In this document: positions 1-6,669 of the stretch, piece by piece | Position numbering within the stretch: the first letter of the stretch is position 1 | Layout of the letters: every line of letters begins with the position of its first letter | NCBI GenBank assembly: GCA_049644345.1 | Contig: JBARRS010000222.1 | Span: 1-18,512, forward strand | Direction: 5' to 3' | DNA from: JBARRS01 sp049644345 | GTDB lineage: Bacteria > Actinomycetota > Thermoleophilia > Gaiellales > Gaiellaceae | Length of the DNA: 18,512 nt | Program-made: the position numbers and the translations under genes | The notes under the pieces: generated by a model | The model's input: the letters and a program-made list of their open reading frames with translations, nothing else | Told to the model about the DNA's origin: nothing | Databases searched by the model: none

Positions 1-1172
1 GTGATCAGCGTCGCCATCGCCGCGAACGCGAAGCCGACGCCCACGCCCAGCACCGGCATCGCGGCGAGGATCTGCCAAGGATGGTCGTGCCACGCGGCCA
101 GTGAGCCGGCCGACACCGCGACGAGCAGCATCCCTGCCGCCAGCGGCCACTTCGAGCCGGTCCGCCTCCCGATCAGCCCCGCGATCGGCCCCGCGAACAA
201 CAGCGTCACCGAGCTCGGCAGCAGATAGAGCCCCGCCTTCGTCGCGCTCGCGCCGAAGCCGTAGTGGACGAGGTGGGCGAGCCGGCCGAGGCCGCGCGGC
301 GTCTCGACGAAGTTCGGCACGAGAACGAACGTCCCGAACATCGCAAAGCCCGCGACCAGCGCGGTCACGTTCGTGAACAGCACCTGCCGCTGGACGAACA
401 CACGCATGTCCACCATCGGCTCCGGGACGACCAGCTCCGCGCCGACCCACGTCGCGAGGAAGACGGCGGCAGCGACGAACAGGCCGCCGATGCGGGGCGA
501 GCCCCAGCCCCAGCTCTCTCCTTCGGTCAGCGCGAGCAGCATGGAGACAAGTCCGGCCGAGAGCAGCGAAGCGCCGACGAAGTCGACCCGCGAGCGCGTC
601 TTGATCGGCGACTCCGGCACGAACATGTGCACGAGCACGACGGCGGCTGCCACGGGGATTGCTCCCGAGATGAACAGCCAGCGCCAGGAGAGGTGGTCGA
701 CGATCAGGCCGGAGAAGACGATCCCGAAACCGCCGCCGACGCCGAAGACGGCCGAGATCAACCCGATCGCGACACCGACCTTCTCGGGCGGGAACTCGTC
801 CCGGATGATCGCGAACGAGAGCGGGAAGACCGCCCCGCCGAAACCCTGTACGGCGCGGAAGCCGATCAGCGCCCAGATGTTCCACGCGGCTGCGGCGCCG
901 ACGCACCCCGCGAGGAACACCGCCAGCGCGATCACGAGCAGCCGCTCCTTCCCGTACTGGTCACCGAGCTTCCCGAGGATCGGTGTCGCGACCGACGCCA
1001 CGAGCAGGAGGACGGTCAGCACCCACGTCGCCCACGTGGTCGTCGTGTGCAGCTCCCGCGTGAACGCCGGGAGCGCCGGGATCACCATCGTCTGTTGGAG
1101 TGCGTACGCGGCGCCGGCGACGGTCAGGATCGCGAGCGTGATGTTGTAGTCCTGACGACCTTCCGCGGCCAC
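1..1172 (-). CDS. MFS multidrug exporter, DHA2 (EmrB/QacA-like) family, 3' end missing
   Basis: This is a proton-coupled drug/H+ antiporter of the inner membrane, truncated by the window edge. About 390 codons are present with no stop. Reading the minus strand from a GTG at 1172 gives continuous hydrophobic helices. Visible family features are a loop 2-3 motif A (GKLGDQYGKERLL, residues ~67-79), FRAVQGFGGA (~105-114), a glycine-rich helix 5 (~139-156, with the usual motif C proline missing) and WRWLFISGAIP (~163-173), typical of 14-helix DHA2 proteins. The start is set by an in-frame TGA 6 nt upstream of the GTG; later ATG codons would cut off helix 1. There is no Shine-Dalgarno, but TAGGCT lies 8 nt upstream. 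It is divergent from the AAA+ gene. The substrate cannot be deduced. No regulator gene is adjacent inside the window. Confidence 0.9.
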   Translation of the reverse strand, partial: MAAEGRQDYNITLAILTVAGAAYALQQTMVIPALPAFTRELHTTTTWATWVLTVLLLVASVATPILGKLGDQYGKERLLVIALAVFLAGCVGAAAAWNIWALIGFRAVQGFGGAVFPLSFAIIRDEFPPEKVGVAIGLISAVFGVGGGFGIVFSGLIVDHLSWRWLFISGAIPVAAAVVLVHMFVPESPIKTRSRVDFVGASLLSAGLVSMLLALTEGESWGWGSPRIGGLFVAAAVFLATWVGAELVVPEPMVDMRVFVQRQVLFTNVTALVAGFAMFGTFVLVPNFVETPRGLGRLAHLVHYGFGASATKAGLYLLPSSVTLLFAGPIAGLIGRRTGSKWPLAAGMLLVAVSAGSLAAWHDHPWQILAAMPVLGVGVGFAFAAMATLI

Positions 1173-1180
1173 GACCGCTC

Positions 1181-1186
1181 AGCCTA
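1181..1186 (-). promoter_or_regulatory. Putative -10 box of leaderless MFS transcript
   Basis: On the minus strand TAGGCT lies 8 nt before the GTG start at 1172. That spacing would place the transcription start at or within a few bases of the start codon. No convincing -35 hexamer is seen at 16-18 nt. Inference from spacing only. Confidence 0.35.
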
Positions 1187-1202
1187 GTCGCGGCGGAATG
1201 CA

Positions 1203-1238
1203 ATCCCTCGTCTAAGGGATCGGCGGCATCGTGCCGAT
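1203..1238. repeat. Two overlapping inverted repeats in the divergent intergenic region
   Basis: ATCCCT (1203-1208) pairs with AGGGAT (1215-1220) across 6 nt. ATCGGC (1219-1224) pairs with GCCGAT (1233-1238) across 8 nt. The second can alternatively fold as CGGCA/TGCCG around a 3-nt loop. They lie in the 176-bp gap between the divergent MFS and AAA+ genes, so they could be regulator sites or RNA hairpins. No regulator is assigned. Confidence 0.3.
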
Positions 1239-1336
1239 AGAGGGTCTAGCCGGAGAAACCTTCGTCTTCGCGAGGGCGGCGTCCAAACGGCCTGGTCGCG
1301 GACGGGCGGGCGCCGCTCCGGCTCTCAGCAGGCGGG

Positions 1337-1342
1337 TACCGT
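1337..1342 (+). promoter_or_regulatory. Putative -10 box of leaderless AAA+ transcript
   Basis: TACCGT lies 6 nt before the GTG start at 1349. This is the spacing expected of actinobacterial leaderless genes. The purine-rich stretch at 1330-1336 is too far upstream for a normal Shine-Dalgarno. Confidence 0.4.
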
Positions 1343-1348
1343 GACGCC

Positions 1349-2359
1349 GTGCCCAGCCCGCTCGACGATCTGCAGCGCGGTCTGAACGTGATCCGAGACC
1401 GAATCCGCCAGACCGCCGGCGCCGACCCCGTCGACTGGGTCGCCGAGCAATTTCGCGCGCCGCTTCCGCCGCTGCCGCTCGAGGAGCTCCAGGCCGAGCT
1501 CGACTCGCTCGTCGGGCTTGCGACCGTCAAGGAGCAGGTCCGCGCGCTGCTCGCGTTCCTCCAGGTGCAGGCGAAGCGGCTCGAGCATGACCTCCCCGAG
1601 GTGGCGACGAGCCAGCACCTCGTCTTCCTCGGCAACCCCGGCACCGGGAAGACGACGATCGCGCGGCTGCTGGCGCAGATGTACCGCTCGATGGGCCTGC
1701 TCTCGAAGGGTCACCTCGTCGAGGTCGACCGCGCGGGCCTCGTCGGCGAGTACGTCGGCCAGACCGCGGCGAAGACCGACCGCGCGATCCAGCGCTCCCT
1801 CGACGGCGTCCTCTTCATCGACGAGGCCTACGCGCTCACGCCGCCGGGGGGCCGGCTCGACTTCGGGCCCGAGGCGGTCGAGACGCTACTGAAGCGGATG
1901 GAGGACTACCGCCACCGGCTTGTCGTGATCGTCGCCGGCTACCCCCGTCTCATGCAGGCCTTCCTCGAGTCGAACCCCGGCCTGCGCTCACGGTTCTCCC
2001 GCGAGATCGCCTTCCCCGACTACACCGACGACGAGCTGCTTCAGATCGCGCGCAAGTTCGCCGCAGACAACGGCTACGTGCTCGCGGAGAGCGCCGAGCA
2101 GGAGCTACGGCGCGTGTTCGCGGCAGCGGAGCGCGGCGAGGGCTTCGGCAATGCGCGCTACGCGCGCACGATCTTCGAGCAGGCGCTGAACGCCCACGCG
2201 CTCCGGCTCGCGCATCTCTCCGGTCGGGCGCTGGAAGAGCTCGAGCAGAGCGAGCTGATGACGCTCGAAGGAGCGGATATCGCCGAGGCGGCACGGACTC
2301 TCGGCGAGGGCTCGGAACTGCGGGCCCCGCGCCGACGGCGCTGGCGCCGCGCCTCTTAG
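1349..2359 (+). CDS. CbbX/SpoVK-like AAA+ ATPase
   Basis: A cytoplasmic AAA+ ATPase of 336 residues, likely acting as a hexameric remodelling motor. Visible elements are a short helical N-terminus (~1-50), the entry LVGLATVKEQV (~54-64), Walker A GNPGTGKT (95-102), an aromatic pore loop around YVGQ (135-138), Walker B VLFIDEA (154-160), sensor 1 VIVAGY (193-198), an arginine finger in GLRSRF (211-216) and a sensor-2 helix GFGNARYARTIFEQA (265-279). This order matches the CbbX/CfxQ and SpoVK group and the C-terminal half of ESX EccA proteins. It lacks the EccA TPR half, and no RuBisCO or type VII genes are nearby, so the client is unknown. The basic tail (APRRRRWRR, ~326-334) is unusual. The GTG start is chosen because the reading frame and the TACCGT box agree with it. 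Confidence 0.9.
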   Translation: MPSPLDDLQRGLNVIRDRIRQTAGADPVDWVAEQFRAPLPPLPLEELQAELDSLVGLATVKEQVRALLAFLQVQAKRLEHDLPEVATSQHLVFLGNPGTGKTTIARLLAQMYRSMGLLSKGHLVEVDRAGLVGEYVGQTAAKTDRAIQRSLDGVLFIDEAYALTPPGGRLDFGPEAVETLLKRMEDYRHRLVVIVAGYPRLMQAFLESNPGLRSRFSREIAFPDYTDDELLQIARKFAADNGYVLAESAEQELRRVFAAAERGEGFGNARYARTIFEQALNAHALRLAHLSGRALEELEQSELMTLEGADIAEAARTLGEGSELRAPRRRRWRRAS

Positions 2360-3999
2360 CGAAGACGCGTCGTCGCAAAGATCGCCTGCCGCAGCGAGAG
2401 CCCGACCGGCGGCGATGCGAGCGCGAACACCGGTATGGGCCGCCCTTCGACCCACGACACCGCGACGTAGTCGCCGAGCATCCGGCCGACGCGTGACTCG
2501 GCGATCCACGCGAATCGCATCGGGTGGGTCGTCAGCCGCTGCGGGCGGCTCCAGCCCAGCCTGCCGGCGCGGGAGACGCTGAGCCAGGCATCGACCTCGC
2601 CGAGGCAGTTGTACGCGCAGTCCACGGGCCGAGGCAGCGAGTAGTAGACGACGGCGAGCCGCGCCGGCTTGGGGCCACCGCCCGTGACGGCGAGTGCGGG
2701 CAGAAGGTGGTCGACGAACGGGCCGGGCCGCCCGACCGGCACCGGTGCCGGTGCACTCCACGAGACGCCGTCGGATGAGCGCGTGACCACGATTCCGTTC
2801 GCGTTGCACTCCTGGTCGAAGCGGCAATCGCTCCACGTCGCCCAGACGGTTCCGCCGGCGTCGACGGCCACGGAAGGAAGCGGCGCCGAGCGGATGTTCG
2901 TGTCGTCGAGGTAGTCGAGGTCGGCGACCAGCACCGGGGGCTCCAGAGTGGCGCCGCCGTCGGTCGACCTCAGAGCGATGATCTGCGTCAGGTTTCCCAG
3001 GCCGCCCAGGACGGCGAAGGGCACGACGAGCCTCCCGTTCGGCTGGACGACCGGCTGAACGCCGTTGATCGTCATGTGGAGGGCTGGAGGGGACGTCCAC
3101 ACCGCGAGCCCGGACCACGCGCGGCCGCCGTCGCTCGACCGGCGCACCTGCACCGAGCTCGATCCGAAGTCGACGTAGGCGAGGTAGCAGCGGCCGCGGT
3201 GCGGGCTCGTGAGCCAGTTGTCGCAGGCGATCCACTCCTTGTCGTAGCCCTGGTCGTCCGAGCTCGACCCTGCCGTCACCGGCGTGCTCCACGTGACCCC
3301 GTCCCGCGAGCGGCTGACGAGCAGCTCGAGCAGGTCGCCGTGGAGACCGAGGGAGGAGACGAGCCAGACCCGGTGCCGGGCGTCGTACGTCACCACCGGG
3401 TCGGCTACCCGATCGTAGATCCCGGGCGGGGTCGCGAAGATCGAGATTCTCGGCAGCACGCCCGAGCGCCACGTCCTGCCGCCGTCGCGCGAGGTAGCGA
3501 AGCCGATGCTCGCGGCCCCGTCGTCCACGAACCGGCCGTTTTGATAGGCGACGACGATCGTCGAGCCCCACGCGAAGCTCGACGGCTCGACCTCGGTCTC
3601 GTGCTGGGCCCCGCGGCCGCGCGAGTTGTCGCGGGAAAGCTGTCGCGACACGACCTCGCAGTCACGTGAGACGTGGTCGCTCAGCCCGGCTGTGACGATG
3701 TCGTGACCGGGGCCGCAGAAGACCGTGTCTGTGGCCCTGTCGGCTTCGGCGGCGATCCGGTCGTTGCCGGGCCCGCCGAGGATCACGTCGCTGCCGAGTC
3801 CCCCGCTGAGGAAGTCGTTGCCGCCTCGCCCGTCGAGTCGGTCGCTCCCGCCGAAGCCGAAGATCGCGTCGCCGCCGCTCGTTCCCACCCGGACGTCGGG
3901 CCGGCCCGACCCCTTGAGCGTCGCGCCCGAGGCCGTCCCCGACCCCGAGAGCACGACGAACGCGACGAGCGCGAGCAGCGCACCACGTCGCACGCCCAC
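2356..3999 (-). CDS. Secreted protein: RTX-like calcium-binding repeats fused to a BNR/sialidase-like beta-propeller
   Basis: A 547-residue exported protein. Residues 1-25 form a signal peptide (VRR, hydrophobic core, cleavage near ASG-A). Residues ~40-105 carry glycine/aspartate nonapeptides of the RTX type (FGGSDRLDGRGGNDFLSGG, then GPGNDRI and FCGPGHDIV), which in the family bind calcium after export. Cys95 and Cys114 may form a disulfide. Residues ~140-547 hold five Asp boxes: SRDGGRTW (170), SRDGVTW (231), SSDGGRAW (288), STDGGATL (345) and SSDGVSW (408). It also has DKEWIACD (253-260), typical of exo-alpha-sialidase-like propellers. Catalytic sialidase residues cannot be assigned, so glycan binding or hydrolysis is only a possibility. 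The GTG start is preceded by GGAGGAG at 6 nt. Its TAA stop overlaps the AAA+ stop. Confidence 0.88.
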   Translation of the reverse strand: MGVRRGALLALVAFVVLSGSGTASGATLKGSGRPDVRVGTSGGDAIFGFGGSDRLDGRGGNDFLSGGLGSDVILGGPGNDRIAAEADRATDTVFCGPGHDIVTAGLSDHVSRDCEVVSRQLSRDNSRGRGAQHETEVEPSSFAWGSTIVVAYQNGRFVDDGAASIGFATSRDGGRTWRSGVLPRISIFATPPGIYDRVADPVVTYDARHRVWLVSSLGLHGDLLELLVSRSRDGVTWSTPVTAGSSSDDQGYDKEWIACDNWLTSPHRGRCYLAYVDFGSSSVQVRRSSDGGRAWSGLAVWTSPPALHMTINGVQPVVQPNGRLVVPFAVLGGLGNLTQIIALRSTDGGATLEPPVLVADLDYLDDTNIRSAPLPSVAVDAGGTVWATWSDCRFDQECNANGIVVTRSSDGVSWSAPAPVPVGRPGPFVDHLLPALAVTGGGPKPARLAVVYYSLPRPVDCAYNCLGEVDAWLSVSRAGRLGWSRPQRLTTHPMRFAWIAESRVGRMLGDYVAVSWVEGRPIPVFALASPPVGLSLRQAIFATTRLR

Positions 4000-4030
4000 A
4001 AACTACTCCTCCGCTTACCTGCCGGCCAGA

Positions 4031-4067
4031 GAGCGAAGGCCCGCCGGCGGGGCGGTGGCCTTCGCTC
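4031..4067 (-). terminator. Hairpin terminator after the two-component operon
   Basis: GAGCGAAGGCC (4031-4041) is perfectly complementary to GGCCTTCGCTC (4057-4067), with a 15-nt GC-rich loop that can pair further. It lies 20 nt past the sensor kinase stop and upstream of the RTX/BNR gene. No U-tract follows, as is common in high-GC actinobacteria. Confidence 0.7.
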
Positions 4068-4086
4068 GTGAGGGGAGGGAGAGGTT

Positions 4087-5490
4087 CTAGTCCCTGCCGG
4101 GACTCGTCCTCGAAGCTGTCGCCTCGGAGAGTGGCCGACCGCTGTCAGGAGTCGGTTCGCGTGAGGTAATACGTTCGTAAAGCTGCGGTACTTCGAGGCG
4201 AACGGTGAAGCGGGCGCCGCGCCCAGGCTCACTCTCCACCTCGACGCGGCCGCCCATCCCCTCCGTCAGCTCCTTCACGATCGCGAGGCCGAGGCCGGTT
4301 CCCACCGGCCGCTCGTTGCCGTAGCGGGAGTAGAGGTAGAAGCGCTCGAACGCGTGAGGGAGGTCATCCGGCGCGAGTCCGGGGCCGCTGTCCTCGACCG
4401 CGAGCAGGCCCGGCTCGGCCGTCACGCGCACGACGCCGCCGGGCGGCGTAAGCCGAAGCGCGTTCTCGACGAGGTTCGACGCGACCTGGAGGATCCGGTC
4501 GCCGTCGCCGATCGCGGGCGCGTGCGTCGGCGCGAACGCGTCGAGCGTGACCTCGAAGGCGCGCGCCTGCCCCTCGTAACGGCTGACGACCTCGCGCGCG
4601 ACGAGGGAGAGGTCGAGCGATGCCCGGTGGACGCTGAACTCGCTCCGGTTCATCCGCGCCAGATCGAGCAGGTCGCCGACGAGCCGTTCGAGCCGACTCG
4701 CCTCGCGCGCGATCGTCGCGGCCGCCTCATCGGCGCCGAAGGCGCCGTCGCCGAGCCCTTCGGCATAGCCCCGGATCGCCGTCAGCGGGGTCTTCAGCTC
4801 GTGGCTGACGGAGAGCAGGAACTGCCGCTCCGCGGCGCGGGCCCTGGCCAGCTCCGCCGCCGCTTCGTTGAACGCTTTGGCGAGAGCGGCGAGCTCCGCG
4901 GCACCCTCGACCGGGACGGGCGGAGGCGTTTGCGGCCCGGCGAGCCGGCGACTCGCTTCCGCAACGCGCCCAACGGGGCCGGCGATGCGGCGCGCGAGCA
5001 GAAACGACGCCAGCGCAGCCAGCACGCCGGCGACGAGCGCGGCGATCCCGAAGCCCTCGAGGTACGGTCCGACGGCGAACTTCTTGGGGCGCAGCAGCAC
5101 GAGGGCCTTGGGGCCGACCTTCCGGGCCGCGTAGAAGTACGTCTTGCCGTCGACGTCGACGGTTCCGTTGAGGCTCTTGTTCCGACGCAGCTCGACGATG
5201 TTCGCCTGAGAGAGGTACTTCGACGGCCGCGCGAGCGAAGCGATCGCGGGTATCTCATCCTGGCGCTTGAAGTCGGGCAGCAGCTCCTTGATGCGCGCCA
5301 GCGGCAGCAGCGCTGTCCTCTCTCGGGCGGCGATCAGGTCGGCCTGGTGAGAGAGGTCGAGGAGCGTCGCACGCTGGACCTCTCGGCGGGTGAGGACTCC
5401 GCCGACCAGGAGGGTGATGCCGAGAGAGATCGCGACGACGGCCGAGGTCGCCGCGAACAAATGCGTTCGCAGCGACCAACGGGGGCTCAA
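4087..5490 (-). CDS. Two-component sensor histidine kinase (HAMP, HisKA, HATPase_c)
   Basis: A 467-residue membrane kinase that phosphorylates the response regulator encoded immediately upstream. The order is TM1 (~12-33), an extracytoplasmic sensor region of ~110 residues, TM2 (~145-167), HAMP (~165-217), H-box SVSHELKTPLTAIRGY with phospho-His230, N-box NLVENALRLTP (339-349), D-box EDSGPG (366-371) and G2 box GTGLGL (397-402). All catalytic motifs are intact. The sensor region resembles no ligand domain recognised here. The start is TTG at 5490, chosen because it forms a 4-nt TTGA overlap with the regulator stop and gives a normal cytoplasmic leader before TM1. The Ser/Thr/Pro-rich C-terminal tail after ~435 is extra to the kinase core. 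A hairpin follows the stop. Confidence 0.95.
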   Translation of the reverse strand: MSPRWSLRTHLFAATSAVVAISLGITLLVGGVLTRREVQRATLLDLSHQADLIAARERTALLPLARIKELLPDFKRQDEIPAIASLARPSKYLSQANIVELRRNKSLNGTVDVDGKTYFYAARKVGPKALVLLRPKKFAVGPYLEGFGIAALVAGVLAALASFLLARRIAGPVGRVAEASRRLAGPQTPPPVPVEGAAELAALAKAFNEAAAELARARAAERQFLLSVSHELKTPLTAIRGYAEGLGDGAFGADEAAATIAREASRLERLVGDLLDLARMNRSEFSVHRASLDLSLVAREVVSRYEGQARAFEVTLDAFAPTHAPAIGDGDRILQVASNLVENALRLTPPGGVVRVTAEPGLLAVEDSGPGLAPDDLPHAFERFYLYSRYGNERPVGTGLGLAIVKELTEGMGGRVEVESEPGRGARFTVRLEVPQLYERITSREPTPDSGRPLSEATASRTSPGRD

Positions 5491-6203
5491 CGCGCGACCT
5501 TGTAGCCGGCTCCGCGCACGGTGCGGATCAGCTCAGGCCGGCCGAGCTTCCGCCGCAGCTGGGCGACATGGACGTCGACCGTCCTCGTGCCGCCCGGGTA
5601 GCTGAAGCCCCAGACACGATCGAGCAGCTTGTCGCGCGAGAGCACGATGCCCGCGTGCTCGACGAGGCAGGCGAGCAGCTCGAACTCCTTGCTCGTCAGC
5701 TCGACGGGCTCCCCTGCGACGGTCACCTCGTGCGCGTCCCGCTGTACGAGTACGTCGCCGAGCGTGAGCACGTCCTCTGACGGGCGCGTCTCGGTGCGGC
5801 GAAGCACGGCCTTGATCCGCGCCGTCAGCTCGCGCGGGGAGAACGGCTTCGTGATGTAGTCGTCCGCGCCGAGCTCGAGGCCGGCCACGCGGTCCGGCTC
5901 CTCGTCCCGCGCCGTCACCATCACGATCGGCACGGATGAGCGCGCGCGCAGCCGGCGGCAGACGTCGAAGCCGTCGATGCCCGGCAGGCGGATGTCGAGC
6001 AGGACGAGGCGCACCTCGTGCCGCTCGAGCTCGGCGAGCGCTTCCTCGCCTGTGCGAACCCAGACCACGCGGAAGCCGTTCCGCCGCAGATAATCGCGAA
6101 GGAGGGTCCCGATGCTCTCCTCGTCCTCGACGACGAGGATCGTGCCGCCCCGGGCGGCGGTTCCCTGCTGGGCATCCGCCCGCCCAGGCACGGCGCCCGT
6201 CAC
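5487..6203 (-). CDS. OmpR/PhoB-family response regulator
   Basis: A 238-residue DNA-binding response regulator. The receiver domain (~20-135) has acidic residues Glu26/Asp27, phosphoacceptor Asp70 in LVLLDIRLPG, Thr97 and Lys119 in ITKPFSPREL. The winged-helix effector domain (~143-238) shows ELTSKEFELL, the recognition helix TVDVHVAQLRRKLG and the wing RTVRGAGYKV. It pairs with the downstream kinase (TTGA overlap) and follows the membrane-anchored protein with a GTGA overlap, so the three genes are probably translationally coupled. The GTG start at 6203 adds about 18 residues before the receiver core. That length is slightly longer than usual, but the overlap supports it. Its target promoter is not known. 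Confidence 0.96.
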   Translation of the reverse strand: MTGAVPGRADAQQGTAARGGTILVVEDEESIGTLLRDYLRRNGFRVVWVRTGEEALAELERHEVRLVLLDIRLPGIDGFDVCRRLRARSSVPIVMVTARDEEPDRVAGLELGADDYITKPFSPRELTARIKAVLRRTETRPSEDVLTLGDVLVQRDAHEVTVAGEPVELTSKEFELLACLVEHAGIVLSRDKLLDRVWGFSYPGGTRTVDVHVAQLRRKLGRPELIRTVRGAGYKVAR

Positions 6204-6601
6204 CGCAAAGTGGCGATGACCTGCTCGGCGGGGCCATCGACCGGTCGGATCGTCGTGACGAACATGCCGCGGCGGAGCGTCGCGAAGCTCGAGACGACCC
6301 CGTTGACCGTGATCCGCGCGTTCGGCGCGACCTGGATCGTGACTATGGTCGGCGGGTTCGTCACCTCGTACAGCTTGAGCGAGCTTCCGGTCGGCTTCAC
6401 GCGGATACGCCCCTGATCGAACAGATAGTCGTGCTGGACCCCGTCCGGAGTTCTGAAAATCGACTCGGCACGAATCATCTGGCGGCCGAAGAAATGGTTC
6501 ACCAGCGGCTTCGGCAGCGCGAACCCGAACTGGGCGAGCCAGAGCGCCGCGTTCAGGACGAGCACCGCGCCGAGAGCCGCCTGCCAGCGCAGTCGTTTCA
6601 T
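6200..6601 (-). CDS. Membrane-anchored DUF5666-like protein, first gene of the two-component operon
   Basis: About 133 residues from the ATG at 6601: a basic start (MKRLRWQ), one hydrophobic segment (~8-26) acting as signal anchor or signal peptide, then a beta-rich extracytoplasmic part. The end of the protein (VAPNARITVNGVVSSFATLRRGMFV, then a stretch ending AEQVIATL, abbreviated here) looks like a DUF5666-type OB-like fold; that is recognition by pattern only. It overlaps the response regulator by 4 nt, so it may be an accessory sensor or a target of the system. A GTG at 6631 is in frame, but it lies inside an 8-bp hairpin stem and adds ten residues unlike a signal sequence, so the ATG is preferred. 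No clear Shine-Dalgarno is seen for either. Confidence 0.65.
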   Translation of the reverse strand: MKRLRWQAALGAVLVLNAALWLAQFGFALPKPLVNHFFGRQMIRAESIFRTPDGVQHDYLFDQGRIRVKPTGSSLKLYEVTNPPTIVTIQVAPNARITVNGVVSSFATLRRGMFVTTIRPVDGPAEQVIATLR

Positions 6602-6623
6602 GGTTGGATTCTTAGCGCGAAAC

Positions 6624-6642
6624 GTCAGCACGCGGTGCTGAC
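6624..6642 (-). terminator. Perfect 8-bp inverted repeat between the MFS gene and the DUF5666-like gene
   Basis: GTCAGCAC (6624-6631) and GTGCTGAC (6635-6642) are exact inverted copies around GCG. The element starts 28 nt past the MFS stop on the minus strand and is followed by GTTTC, so a weak terminator is likely. It could instead be an operator for the downstream two-component operon. Confidence 0.45.
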
Positions 6643-6669
6643 CGTGTAATGCGCAGGTAAAACGGCCCG

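Noticed and set aside
264..1187. Long plus-strand open frame opposite the DHA2 MFS gene, and similar long antisense frames at 2105-3571, 4354-5505 and 9654-11195
   Set aside because: Their translations are Arg/Pro/Glu-rich low-complexity without domains, and each lies opposite or in another frame of a well-supported gene. They are the expected by-product of high GC.
1349..2359. Calling the AAA+ protein EccA of a type VII secretion system, or CbbX of RuBisCO
   Set aside because: The N-terminal TPR half of EccA is missing and neither ESX nor RuBisCO genes are in the window.
2356..3999. Calling the BNR protein a true sialidase
   Set aside because: Asp boxes show the propeller fold only. The catalytic Arg triad, Tyr/Glu pair and Asp acid/base could not be assigned from sequence alone.
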